In this document: positions 32,960-41,430 of the stretch, one piece after another
Position numbering within the stretch: position 1 is the first letter of the stretch
Layout: the number at the start of each line of letters is the position of its first letter
Assembly: GCF_048263515.1 (NCBI RefSeq)
Contig: NZ_JBLXEC010000017.1
Location: 1 to 64,000 of the forward strand
Length of the DNA: 64,000 nt
Direction of reading: 5' to 3'
Source of the DNA: Marinovum sp048263515
GTDB lineage: Bacteria; Pseudomonadota; Alphaproteobacteria; Rhodobacterales; Rhodobacteraceae
Program-made: the position numbers and the translations under genes
The notes under the pieces: model-generated
Told to the model about the DNA's origin: nothing
Database searches by the model: none
What the model saw: the letters and a program-made list of their open reading frames with translations, nothing else

Positions 32960-34594
32960 ATGCCCCACGGCGGCCAAATCCTCGTTGACGCGCTCAATGC
33001 CCAAGGCACGACCCGGGTCTTCTGCATCCCCGGCGAAAGCTATCTCGCCGCGCTCGACGGGCTCTACGAGTCCGGCATCGACACCGTGGTCGCCCGGCAA
33101 GAGGGCGGCGCGGCGATGATGGCCGAGGCGCAGGGCAAGCTCACCGGTCGCCCCGGCGTCTGTTTCGTCACCCGTGGCCCGGGGGCCACGAACGCCAGCG
33201 CCGGGGTGCATGTGGCGATGCAGGACAGCACGCCGATGGTGCTCTTCATCGGCCAGGTGGCCAGCGACCAGCGCGACCGCGAGGCCTTTCAGGAGGTCGA
33301 CTACCGCGCCATGTTCGCGCCGCTGGCCAAGTGGGTGGGCGAGATCGACCGGACGGAGCGCATTCCGGAATATGTCTCCCGCGCCTTCCACGTGGCGCAA
33401 TCGGGCCGCCCCGGCCCGGTGGTGCTGGCGCTGCCGGAAGACATGCTCTCGGCCGCCTGCGAGGCCGAGATCGTGCCCGCCGCCAACCCGCCCTCGGGCC
33501 GCGCCGCCGAGAGTGACATCACCGCAGTGCTCGACCTGCTGGCCGAGGCCGAGCGCCCGCTGATCCTCGCCGGCGGCCCGCTCTGGTCGGAAGAGGCGCG
33601 GCTGGCCCTGCAGAGCTTTGCCGAGACCGCGCAAATTCCCGTCGCCACCTCGCTGCGCTGCCAGGACTACTTCGACAACACGCACCCCGCGTATGCCGGC
33701 GACATGGGCATCGCCGCCAACCCGGCGCTGGCCACCCGGCTACGCGAGGCCGACGTGCTGCTCTGCCTCGGCGCGCGGCTGGGCGAGATGACCACCGCCG
33801 GCTACACCCTCGTCACCCCGCCGGTGCCGGCGCAAAAGCTGATCCACGTGCACCCTGACCCCAGCGAACCGGGCCATGTCTATTACCCGACCCTCGCCGT
33901 CGCCGCCCAGGCCGGCGAGGTCGCGCAACAACTGGCCGCCGCTGCCCGCCCCCCGGCGCAGGACCGGCGCGCCTTGATCACCGAGGCCCACAGCGCCTAC
34001 CTGGAATGGCAGGCGCCCGAGGAAACCCCCGGCACGCTGCACATGGAACAGGTCCTAGTGCACCTGCGCGACACCCTGCCCGAGACCGCGATCCTCACCA
34101 ATGGCGCCGGCAACTACTGCGGCTGGCTGCACCGCTACTATCGCTGGCGCCGCTACCGCACCCAGCTGGCCCCGACCTCCGGCTCGATGGGCTACGGGTT
34201 GCCCGCCGCTGTCGCCGCCGCGCTGGAGCATCCCGACCGCCCGGTGATCTGCTTCGCCGGCGACGGCTGCTTCCAGATGACCATGCAGGAATTCGGCACC
34301 GCCTGCGACTACGGCGCCAGGGTCATCGTCCTGCTGGTCAACAATGGCATGTACGGCACCATCCGCATGCACCAGCAGGCACATTACCCCGGCCGGGTCT
34401 CCGGCACCCGGCTGAAGAACCCCGACTTCGCCGCCTGGGCCCGCAGCTACGGCGCCCTCGGCCTCACCGTCACCCGGGACGCGGAATTTCCCGAGGCCAT
34501 CACCCAGGCCCTCGCCGCCGAGACCCCCGCCCTGATCGAGCTCAAGACCGACCCCCGCGCCCTCTCCACCAGGCTCATCCTCAAGGATCTCTGA
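32960..34594 (+). CDS. Thiamine pyrophosphate enzyme, acetolactate synthase-like
   Basis: The 544-residue protein has the three ThDP-enzyme domains. Seen: catalytic Glu E48 in VVARQEGGAAMMAEA, RGPGATNASAGVHVAMQDSTPM (a typical AHAS-like segment), and the cofactor motif FAGDGCFQMT...VNNGMYG. No regulatory subunit gene follows, so valine/isoleucine synthesis is doubtful; a catabolic 2-keto-acid decarboxylase or carboligase is more likely. Third gene of the 30.2-34.6 kb trio, 43 bp after the aminotransferase-like gene. Confidence 0.85.
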   Translation: MPHGGQILVDALNAQGTTRVFCIPGESYLAALDGLYESGIDTVVARQEGGAAMMAEAQGKLTGRPGVCFVTRGPGATNASAGVHVAMQDSTPMVLFIGQVASDQRDREAFQEVDYRAMFAPLAKWVGEIDRTERIPEYVSRAFHVAQSGRPGPVVLALPEDMLSAACEAEIVPAANPPSGRAAESDITAVLDLLAEAERPLILAGGPLWSEEARLALQSFAETAQIPVATSLRCQDYFDNTHPAYAGDMGIAANPALATRLREADVLLCLGARLGEMTTAGYTLVTPPVPAQKLIHVHPDPSEPGHVYYPTLAVAAQAGEVAQQLAAAARPPAQDRRALITEAHSAYLEWQAPEETPGTLHMEQVLVHLRDTLPETAILTNGAGNYCGWLHRYYRWRRYRTQLAPTSGSMGYGLPAAVAAALEHPDRPVICFAGDGCFQMTMQEFGTACDYGARVIVLLVNNGMYGTIRMHQQAHYPGRVSGTRLKNPDFAAWARSYGALGLTVTRDAEFPEAITQALAAETPALIELKTDPRALSTRLILKDL

Positions 34595-34618
34595 CCCCCC
34601 TTCGTCTTTCCTCTTGCG

Positions 34619-34675
34619 CCAAATACCCTCGGGGGAGTCGCCAAAGGCGACGGGGGCAGAGCCCCCAAAATCCGC
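34619..34675 (+). repeat. Dispersed element with AATACCCTCGGGGG core, copy 2
   Basis: CCAAATACCCTCGGGGG is followed by two hairpins, GTCGCC-AAA-GGCGAC and GGGGGC-AGA-GCCCCC. It lies in the gap between the ThDP enzyme and dnaE2. Confidence 0.7.
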
Positions 34676-34793
34676 CCCGGCGCTAGCGCCGCCGCCCGAA
34701 CCCCGGCGCGCGCGCCAAGCGCCATTTCCGGACTCCCCCCAAGAACAAAACGTGAATATACTGGCGGTCCTTCCCGGAGATTCGCCCCATCCC

Positions 34794-37736
34794 ATGTTCG
34801 CCGAGCTGTCGATCACCTCGAATTTCACCTTCCTCACCGGGGCCTCCCACCCCGAGGAGTTCATGCAGCGTGCCGCAAGCGTCGGCCTGCCGGCGATTGC
34901 CATCGCCGATGACAATTCCGTCGCCGGCATCGTCCGCGCCCATACCCAGGCGCGCGAGATCGCCCGCGCGGTCCGCGAACGTCAGGCCTTCGACGCCGCC
35001 AACGGCCTGATCGGCCCGCCGGCGCCCGATCCCGCGCCCCCGGCCCCCCTGCTCAGCGCCATGCCGCGACTGATCCCCGCCGCCCGGCTGGTCTTCACCG
35101 ATGCGCCGCCGGTCACGGCCCTGGTGCAAAGCCGCCGCGGCTGGGCCCTGCTCTGCCGCCTGCTCTCGCGCGGCCGGCTCAGGGCAGACAAGGGCAGCTG
35201 CCTCCTGCACCTCGCCGACCTCATGGAAAGCGGCGCCGAGGGTCTTCACCTGGCCCTGCACGGCCCGCCAGAGGCACAGGCCTCACCGCCCGGCGCGGGC
35301 ACATGGGCGACAGCGGCGCAGCGTCTGACGCGCCGCTTCGGCGGGCAGATGTCGCTCTTGATGACGCCGGCCTATGACGGCGCCGATGCCGCCCGCTTCG
35401 ACCATCTCGCCGGTCTCGCCGCGGAACTGGGCCTGCCCACCCTGGCCTCCGCCGCGCCGCTGATGCATGCCGGTCCGCGCCGTCGGCTGGCCGATGTGCT
35501 CAGCGCCATCCGCGAGGGCACCACCGTCGAACGCCTCGGCGCCCTGGCCCAGCCCAATGGCGAGCGTCGCCTGCGCTCGGAGGCCGAGATGCGCCGGCTG
35601 TTCCGCGGCCACGAGGAGGCCGTCAGCCGCGCCGGCGCGCTGGCCGCCGCCTGCAGCTTCTCGCTCGACGCGCTGCGCTATGAATATCCGTCAGAGATCG
35701 CCGAGGGCGAAACCCCGGCCGGCCGGCTGGCGCGGCTTGCCCACCAGGGGCTGCGCTGGCGCTATCCCGACGGCGCGCCTGACAAGGTGCGCGCCATGCT
35801 GGAACATGAGCTGCGGCTGATCTCCAAGCTGAAGTACGAGCCCTATTTCCTCACCGTCCGCGACATCGTGGCCTTTGCCCGCGAACGCAACATCCTCTGC
35901 CAGGGCCGGGGCTCTGCCGCCAATTCCGTGGTCTGCTTCTGTCTCGGCGTCACCTCGGTCTCGCCCGAGATCGGCACCATGGTCTTCGAGCGGTTCGTGT
36001 CAGAGGCGCGCGACGAGCCGCCCGACATCGACGTCGATTTCGAGCATGAGCGCCGCGAAGAGGTGATCCAGCATATCTACGAACGCTACGGCCGCCACCG
36101 CGCCGGTCTCTGCGCCACGGTGATCCATTACCGCGGCAAGCGGGCCATCCGCGAGGTCGGCAGCGCCATGGGCCTCAGCCAGGACACCATCGGCGCCATG
36201 TCCTCGCAGCTCTGGGGCTTCTGGGGCGCCGACGGGTTGCAGGACCAGCGGCTGCGCGAGATCGGGCTTGATCCGCAGGACCCGCAGATCCGCCTGACGC
36301 TGTCACTGATGCAGGAGATCATCGGCTTTCCCCGGCACCTGAGCCAGCACGTCGGCGGCTTCATCGTCACCGAGGGCCGGCTCGACGAGCTGGTGCCGAT
36401 CGAGAATGCCAGCATGGAGGACCGTACCGTCATCTGCTGGGACAAGGACGATATCGACAGCCTCGGCATCCTCAAGGTCGACGTGCTCAGCCTCGGCATG
36501 CTCACCTGCATCCGCAAGGCCTTCGACCTGTTGCAGCAGCACAAGGGGCAGGAGTGGCAGTTGGCCACCCTGCCGCCGGAGGACTCGGCGGTCTATGACA
36601 TGCTCTGCCGCGCCGATACCATCGGCGTCTTCCAGGTGGAATCACGCGCCCAGATGAACTTTCTGCCGCGGATGAAGCCGCGCTGTTTCTACGACCTGGT
36701 GATCGAGGTCGCCATCATCCGCCCCGGTCCGATCCAGGGTGACATGGTGCATCCCTACATCCGCCGCCGCAATGGCGAGGAAAAGGTGCAGTTTCCCTCC
36801 GATGCGCTGGGCGAGGTGCTGGGCAAGACGCTGGGCGTGCCGCTGTTTCAGGAACAGGCGATGCAGATCGCCATCGTCGGCGCGGGGTTTTCCCCGGAAG
36901 AGGCCGACCGGCTGCGCCGGGCGCTTGCCACCTTCAAGAAGAACGGCAATGTCAGCGAGTTCCGCAGCCGTTTCATGCGCGGGATGAAGAAGAACGGCTA
37001 TGACGAGGAGTTCTCGGAACGCTGCTTCTCGCAGATCGAGGGCTTCGGCTCCTACGGCTTCCCAGAAAGCCATGCGGCAAGCTTCGCGCTGCTGGTCTAT
37101 GCCTCGGCCTGGATCAAGTGCCACCACCCCGGGATCTTTGCCTGCGCGCTGCTGAATTCCCAGCCGATGGGCTTCTACGCCCCGGCGCAGATCGTCCGCG
37201 ACGCCCGCGAGCATGGCGTGGTGGTGCGCCCGGTCTGCATCCAGTCCAGCTACTGGGACAACGTGATGGAGCCCGACGGCCGCGGCGGGCTGGCGCTGCG
37301 GCTGGGGTTTCGCCAGATCAAGGGTCTGGCCGAGGAGGATGCCGGCTGGATCACCGCCGCGCGCGGCAACGGCTATCGCTCGGTCCGCGATGTCTGGCGG
37401 CGGGCCGGGCTGACCGCGCCGGTGCTGGCGCGTCTGGCCGAGGCGGATTGCTTTGCCGAGCTGATGCGCCGCCGCGAGGCGCTCTGGGAAGCCAAGGCGC
37501 TGACCGCCGCCAGGCCGCTGCCATTGTTCGAGGGCGATCTCGACGGCGAGGCGATCGACGAGCCCGCGGCCAGCCTGCCGGCGATGACCCTTGGCGAGGA
37601 GGTCGTCGAGGATTACGTCGCCCTGCGCCTGACCCTGCGCGCCCATCCGATGGCCCTGCTGCGCGACCGGCTGACCCCCCGCGATCCCGTCGCCGGCCTG
37701 CGCGTCACATCGGTGCCAGTGCCGTCCCGGACCTGA
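34794..37736 (+). CDS. dnaE2: Error-prone DNA polymerase DnaE2 (ImuC), apparently lacking its C-terminal OB domain
   Basis: DnaE2 is the translesion C-family polymerase acting with ImuA and ImuB in SOS mutagenesis. From the ATG at 34794 (MFAELSITSNFTFLTGASHP) there are 980 residues: PHP domain, polymerase palm with PDIDVDFEHERREEV, fingers, and helix-hairpin-helix region ending VALRLTLRAHPMALLRDRL. In DnaE2 proteins I know an OB-fold follows. Here the frame ends about 22 residues on, with the TGA inside a CCGTCCCGG palindromic repeat at 37722. No OB-like sequence is seen downstream in any frame. No imuA or imuB is beside it. The N-terminal frame is open to 34614, but the family start is 34794. 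Confidence 0.93.
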   Translation: MFAELSITSNFTFLTGASHPEEFMQRAASVGLPAIAIADDNSVAGIVRAHTQAREIARAVRERQAFDAANGLIGPPAPDPAPPAPLLSAMPRLIPAARLVFTDAPPVTALVQSRRGWALLCRLLSRGRLRADKGSCLLHLADLMESGAEGLHLALHGPPEAQASPPGAGTWATAAQRLTRRFGGQMSLLMTPAYDGADAARFDHLAGLAAELGLPTLASAAPLMHAGPRRRLADVLSAIREGTTVERLGALAQPNGERRLRSEAEMRRLFRGHEEAVSRAGALAAACSFSLDALRYEYPSEIAEGETPAGRLARLAHQGLRWRYPDGAPDKVRAMLEHELRLISKLKYEPYFLTVRDIVAFARERNILCQGRGSAANSVVCFCLGVTSVSPEIGTMVFERFVSEARDEPPDIDVDFEHERREEVIQHIYERYGRHRAGLCATVIHYRGKRAIREVGSAMGLSQDTIGAMSSQLWGFWGADGLQDQRLREIGLDPQDPQIRLTLSLMQEIIGFPRHLSQHVGGFIVTEGRLDELVPIENASMEDRTVICWDKDDIDSLGILKVDVLSLGMLTCIRKAFDLLQQHKGQEWQLATLPPEDSAVYDMLCRADTIGVFQVESRAQMNFLPRMKPRCFYDLVIEVAIIRPGPIQGDMVHPYIRRRNGEEKVQFPSDALGEVLGKTLGVPLFQEQAMQIAIVGAGFSPEEADRLRRALATFKKNGNVSEFRSRFMRGMKKNGYDEEFSERCFSQIEGFGSYGFPESHAASFALLVYASAWIKCHHPGIFACALLNSQPMGFYAPAQIVRDAREHGVVVRPVCIQSSYWDNVMEPDGRGGLALRLGFRQIKGLAEEDAGWITAARGNGYRSVRDVWRRAGLTAPVLARLAEADCFAELMRRREALWEAKALTAARPLPLFEGDLDGEAIDEPAASLPAMTLGEEVVEDYVALRLTLRAHPMALLRDRLTPRDPVAGLRVTSVPVPSRT

Positions 37737-37746
37737 TCCGGGACCT
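37722..37746. repeat. Palindromic repeat CCGTCCCGGACCTGATCC..., copy 2
   Basis: The copy overlaps the last codons of dnaE2 and supplies its stop codon (the TGA in ACCTGATCC). It differs from copy 4 at 46528-46552 by no base over 25 bp. Confidence 0.85.
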
Positions 37747-37758
37747 CGCCCTCAACCA

Positions 37759-37933
37759 TTCGCACAAGCCGCGCCATCGCCGACCCGTGGGGTGGCGATC
37801 TGACACTCGTTCGGCAGTGCTTTATTTCGGCCAAATCCGAAGAAACTCGGAGCGAAGCGCAGGTATCAGCCAAATCGCCGCCCCGGGGGGCGGGTCGGCG
37901 ATGGCGCGGCGGCCTGCGGCCTTGATTCCGCGC
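37759..37933 (+). repeat. Long dispersed repeat, about 175 bp, copy B
   Basis: It has the same length as copy A (5469-5643) and the same ends: TTCGCACAAGCCGCGCCATC on the left, GGCGATGGCGCGGCGGCC and TTGATTCCGCGC on the right. The centre has GGCAGTGCTTTAT and ATCCGAAGAA. It lies 12 bp after palindrome copy 2 and fills nearly half of the 404-bp gap between dnaE2 and the DUF2189 gene. The remaining 200 bp (37934-38140) hold no gene I can support. Confidence 0.85.
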
Positions 37934-38140
37934 CTTCAGCTCCCCTACCCCCACACCCCGCACCACCGCCGTTCCGGACCTCCTCACCCCGCCCGCACCC
38001 GCAAGCAAACCTTCGTGACACCGCCTGCAACACCAGACAAACCCCTGAAAACCTGCTACACTTCCCCATGCTCCCAAGGTTTCGGACACCGAAACCACTT
38101 GTCCGAACCTCCTGTTTTCAACCGGCGGAAGGACAAGATC

Positions 38141-39037
38141 ATGACCCAAACAATCGGCAATCCCCTCTCATGGTCGGCGCAGGCCCTGGGCAAGGGCCTC
38201 ACGTCGACCGGCGACATCGTCGAGGAACTGCACCCGCACGAAGCCAGCCCGATCGTCATCCGCGACATCGAGATCGCCGACCTGCGCCATGCGCTCTCCA
38301 AGGGCTACGAGGATTTCCTCGCCATGCGGACCGACGTCATGTGGATGGTGCTGATCTATCCGGTCATGGGCTTTGTCATGGTCTGGTTCGCCTCGACCCA
38401 GAGCCTGCTGCCGCTGCTGTTTCCGCTGGTCTCGGGCTTTGCCCTGTTGGGCCCGGTCGTCGGTGTCGGCCTCTACGAAATGAGCCGCCGCCGCGAGGCC
38501 GGGCTCGAGACCCACTGGAGCGATGGCTTCAACATCGCCTTCTCGCCGGCGGCCGCCCCCATGGTGGTGCTCGGCGGCTATCTCATGGTGCTCTTCGTCG
38601 GATGGATGATGACCGCGCTGGTGCTCTACAACGTGACGCTGGGGCCGGCGGCACCGGTCTCGGCCAGCGCTTTCCTCGATGACATCTTCACCACCCCGGC
38701 GGGGCTGCAGATGCTGGGCTTCGGCGTGGCGCTGGGCTTTGTCTTTGCCGCGCTGGTGCTGACCACGGCGCTGATTTCCTTCCCGATGCTGGTCGATCGC
38801 CGGGTCGGCCTGCCGCTGGCGGTGGCCACCTCGGTCGAGGTCGCCTGGCGCAACCCGATGACCGTCGCGGTCTGGGGGATCATCGTGGCGGCCCTGCTGG
38901 CGCTGGGCTTTGCCACCTTCTTTGTCGGGCTGATCTTCGTGCTGCCGATCCTCGGCCATGCCACCTGGCATCTCTATCGCCGGGCGGTGGCCCCGGCCGG
39001 TCCGGCGATGCCCGAGGCCGAGATCCTCGAGCCCTGA
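38141..39037 (+). CDS. DUF2189 family integral membrane protein
   Basis: The 298-residue protein has a soluble N-terminal section with IVIRDIEIADLRHALSKGYEDFLAMRTDV, the DUF2189 signature, followed by about six hydrophobic helices (first two near 70-115; later ones near 150-275). Function is unknown; members are inner-membrane proteins of alphaproteobacteria. GGCGGAAGGA lies before the ATG; the much longer open frame upstream runs through the repeats and dnaE2 and is not coding. Its TGA abuts the stop of the convergent CoA transferase. Confidence 0.88.
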   Translation: MTQTIGNPLSWSAQALGKGLTSTGDIVEELHPHEASPIVIRDIEIADLRHALSKGYEDFLAMRTDVMWMVLIYPVMGFVMVWFASTQSLLPLLFPLVSGFALLGPVVGVGLYEMSRRREAGLETHWSDGFNIAFSPAAAPMVVLGGYLMVLFVGWMMTALVLYNVTLGPAAPVSASAFLDDIFTTPAGLQMLGFGVALGFVFAALVLTTALISFPMLVDRRVGLPLAVATSVEVAWRNPMTVAVWGIIVAALLALGFATFFVGLIFVLPILGHATWHLYRRAVAPAGPAMPEAEILEP

Positions 39038-40144
39038 TCAGCCTTCGCCCAGCTTCGGCGCGCCCTTGCCCAACGCAAGCTCCGCGCCGGAGAAGCGGAA
39101 GGGCGAGCGTACGCCCGGCACGCCATCGGCCTCGATTTGCAGGCCGCGCGCCTGCACCTGCGGATCGGCCATGACCTCTGCCAGGTCATTGATCGGCCCC
39201 GCCGGCACGCCCTGCGCCTCGCAGGCCGTCAGAAGTTCGCTCTTGGACCATTGCGCCGTCGCCGCGCCCAGCAGTTCGGTCAGCACCTCGCGATGGTCGA
39301 GTCGGTCGGCATTGGTGGCGAACCGCGGATCGCTCCCCAAATGTGCCAAGTTGAGCAACTTGCAGAACCTCCGGAACTGCGCGTCATTGCCCACCGCGAT
39401 GATCAGGTAGCCGTCAGAGCAGTCGAACACCTGGTAGGGCGCGAGGTTGGCATGGGCATTGCCCATCAGCCCCGGCGCCCGGCCGGTGCTGAGATAATTC
39501 ATCGCCTGATTGGCGGTCACCGCCACCGCGCAATCAAGCAGGCTCATGTCGATCCACTGCCCCTCGCCGGTCACGCCGCGCTGGTGCAGCGCCGCGAGGA
39601 TCGCGGTGGAGGCATAGACGCCGGTAAAGATGTCGGTGATTGCCACGCCGGTCTTCTGCGGCTGGCCGCCCTTTTCGCCGGTGACCGACATCAGCCCGGA
39701 CATGCCCTGGATGATGTAGTCATAACCTGCGCGATGGGCATACGGCCCGTCCTGGCCGAAACCGGTGATCGAGCAATAGATCAGGCCGGGATTCACCGCT
39801 TTCAGACTGTCGTAATCCAGCCCGTATTTCTTCAGACCGCCGACCTTGAAGTTCTCGATCAGGATATCGGCGTCAGACACCAGCTCGCGCACCCGGGCCT
39901 GGCCCTCTTCGGTGCGGAAATCGACGATCTCGCTGGTCTTGCCGCGGTTGCAGGCGTGGAAATAGGCCGCCGAACGGTCGCCCTCGCGCTCGATGAAGGG
40001 CGGCCCCCAGCGGCGGGTGTCATCGCCTTCGGGGCTTTCCAGCTTGATCACCTCGGCGCCGAGATCGGCAAGGGTCTGACCGGCCCAGGGGCCGGCCAGG
40101 ATACGCGCAAGCTCGATGACCTTGAGCCCGGCGAGTGGGCTCAT
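39038..40144 (-). CDS. Family III CoA transferase (CaiB/BaiF), 368 aa
   Basis: Seen: GLKVIELARILAGPWAGQTLADLGAEVIKLESP at the N-terminus, ENFKVGGLKKYGLDYDSLKAVNP, GYDYIIQGMSGLMSVTGEKGG, and the likely catalytic Asp in VAITDIFTGVYAS. Length and order match formyl-CoA-transferase-like enzymes, unlike the odd homologue at 25229. The DsbA-like gene is upstream and overlaps it by 4 bp, an odd pairing that may only reflect compact packing. Substrate unknown. Confidence 0.93.
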   Translation of the reverse strand: MSPLAGLKVIELARILAGPWAGQTLADLGAEVIKLESPEGDDTRRWGPPFIEREGDRSAAYFHACNRGKTSEIVDFRTEEGQARVRELVSDADILIENFKVGGLKKYGLDYDSLKAVNPGLIYCSITGFGQDGPYAHRAGYDYIIQGMSGLMSVTGEKGGQPQKTGVAITDIFTGVYASTAILAALHQRGVTGEGQWIDMSLLDCAVAVTANQAMNYLSTGRAPGLMGNAHANLAPYQVFDCSDGYLIIAVGNDAQFRRFCKLLNLAHLGSDPRFATNADRLDHREVLTELLGAATAQWSKSELLTACEAQGVPAGPINDLAEVMADPQVQARGLQIEADGVPGVRSPFRFSGAELALGKGAPKLGEG

Positions 40145-40815
40145 GCGTCGTCCAGCTTCTTGTCGAGGATCGCCTTGAACTCGGAATACGGCATGTTGGT
40201 ATAAAGCTCGCCGTCGATCACGAAGGAGGGCGTGGAGCGGATGTCATCCGCCTTGGCGTTCTCTTCGAACCAGGCCACTAGGGTGCGGGCCTTGTCGCCG
40301 TCCTGCAGGCAGCTTTCCAGCGTCTCTTCGGTCAGGCCGGCCAGACGGCCGATCTTGCGCAGTTCGCCCACGATGGTGGCCGGATCGCCCGAAGCCACCC
40401 AGTCCTTCTGACCCTTGTAGATCAGGTCGGTGATGCCGAAGAACCGCTCTTCGCCGCCGCAGCGCGCGATCATCGAGGCCCAGAGACCGTAGCGGTCGAA
40501 ATAGACCTCGCGGTAGACGAACTTGATCTTGCCGGTGTCGATGTAATCGGCCTTCAGGTCCTTGTAGGTGCCGGCATGGAAGTTGGCGCAATGCGGGCAG
40601 GTGTAGCTGGCGTATTCGATCACCGTCACCGGCGCATCCTCGGCGCCTTGCACCATCTCGACGATGGAGGAGGTGTCGACCTCTTCAGAGGCTTCCTGAG
40701 CATCGAGCGCCCCGGCGGGGATCTGCGTGCTGCCGGCGCCCTGGTTGAGCAGCCACCAGCCGCCACCGGCCAGCAGCACCAGCGCCAGCAGCGCGGCAGG
40801 GATCATACGCTTCAT
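40141..40815 (-). CDS. DsbA-family thiol:disulfide oxidoreductase
   Basis: The 224-residue protein has an N-terminal hydrophobic signal or anchor (MKRMIPAALLALVLLAGGGWWLL), then a thioredoxin fold with VTVIEYASYTCPHCANFHAGTY. CPHC is the catalytic motif, and cis-Pro is in RSTPSFVIDGELY. Two further Cys (ARCGGEE and ESCLQDG) are at positions seen in BdbD/ScsC-like members. Start at 40815 is favoured by GAGAGGAAAC upstream and by the signal peptide; an ATG at 40842 overlapping the dciA stop is the alternative. It follows dciA on the same strand. Confidence 0.92.
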   Translation of the reverse strand: MKRMIPAALLALVLLAGGGWWLLNQGAGSTQIPAGALDAQEASEEVDTSSIVEMVQGAEDAPVTVIEYASYTCPHCANFHAGTYKDLKADYIDTGKIKFVYREVYFDRYGLWASMIARCGGEERFFGITDLIYKGQKDWVASGDPATIVGELRKIGRLAGLTEETLESCLQDGDKARTLVAWFEENAKADDIRSTPSFVIDGELYTNMPYSEFKAILDKKLDDA

Positions 40816-40838
40816 ATCTTGTTTCCTCTCGGGGTCAG

Positions 40839-41348
40839 TCATGTCTTCGCCTTGGATAGAACGTTCCGGGCGAGGGCTTCAAGCGCCCCCTTGAGGCCTT
40901 CATCGGTCACATTTTCGGCATAAGCCCGCGCTTCGGCAAGGATTTCCGGGTCCGGCGGCGGCGGCGCCTTGGGCTTCTGGTTGTAGGTGAACTGCGCCTG
41001 CCCCTCGGCAAAGCCGGTGGGCGCGGTCTGGGTGATCTTGACCCGGGCGATGGCATTGTAGCCATAGACCGCGTTGACCCGCTCGCGCAGCTTGTCCTTC
41101 TGCATCTCGAGCATCGGAGCATTGGCACCGGTGGTCAGCAGGGTCAGCGTCGCGCCCAGGCCGCCCCGGCCGAAGGAGACATTCACCGGTCTGGCGATCT
41201 TGGCGATGTCTTCGCCGGCGACCTCGGGCCAATGGGTCAGCAGCCGGGTCTCGGCAAAGCCCCGGCTTTCGCTGGCCCGCTGGATGCGCTGGCTCAGAAG
41301 TTTCGAAGTGCGGGCAAAGCCCCGTGTGGTCGGTCTCCGCTGCGGCAC
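40839..41348 (-). CDS. dciA: DciA family protein (DUF721), replicative helicase loader
   Basis: DciA is the common bacterial loader of DnaB helicase. The 169-residue protein has the DUF721 core in the N-terminal half: LTHWPEVAGEDIAKIARPVNVSFGRGGLGATLTLLTTGANAPMLEMQKDKLRERVNAVYGY. A linker (KPKAPPPPDPEI) then leads to a helical C-terminal part. It begins with GTG, with GGGAG 8 nt upstream. It is divergent from mutY with an 82-bp gap. Confidence 0.9.
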   Translation of the reverse strand: MPQRRPTTRGFARTSKLLSQRIQRASESRGFAETRLLTHWPEVAGEDIAKIARPVNVSFGRGGLGATLTLLTTGANAPMLEMQKDKLRERVNAVYGYNAIARVKITQTAPTGFAEGQAQFTYNQKPKAPPPPDPEILAEARAYAENVTDEGLKGALEALARNVLSKAKT

Positions 41349-41430
41349 GATTGACTCCCTCTCTCTGGCGCTATTCTAGTGGCCCGCGCGCCCTGCGCCA
41401 GCAAAACCCGACAACATCCGGCATACACTC

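Noticed and set aside
32960..34594. Biosynthetic acetolactate synthase IlvB
   Set aside because: No ilvH follows and its neighbours are PLP catabolic-type enzymes, so only a family-level name is given.
37118..39037. 639-aa frame joining the dnaE2 region to the DUF2189 protein
   Set aside because: Upstream of 38141 it is an out-of-frame shadow of dnaE2 and passes through two repeats; the DUF2189 start has its own ribosome-binding site.
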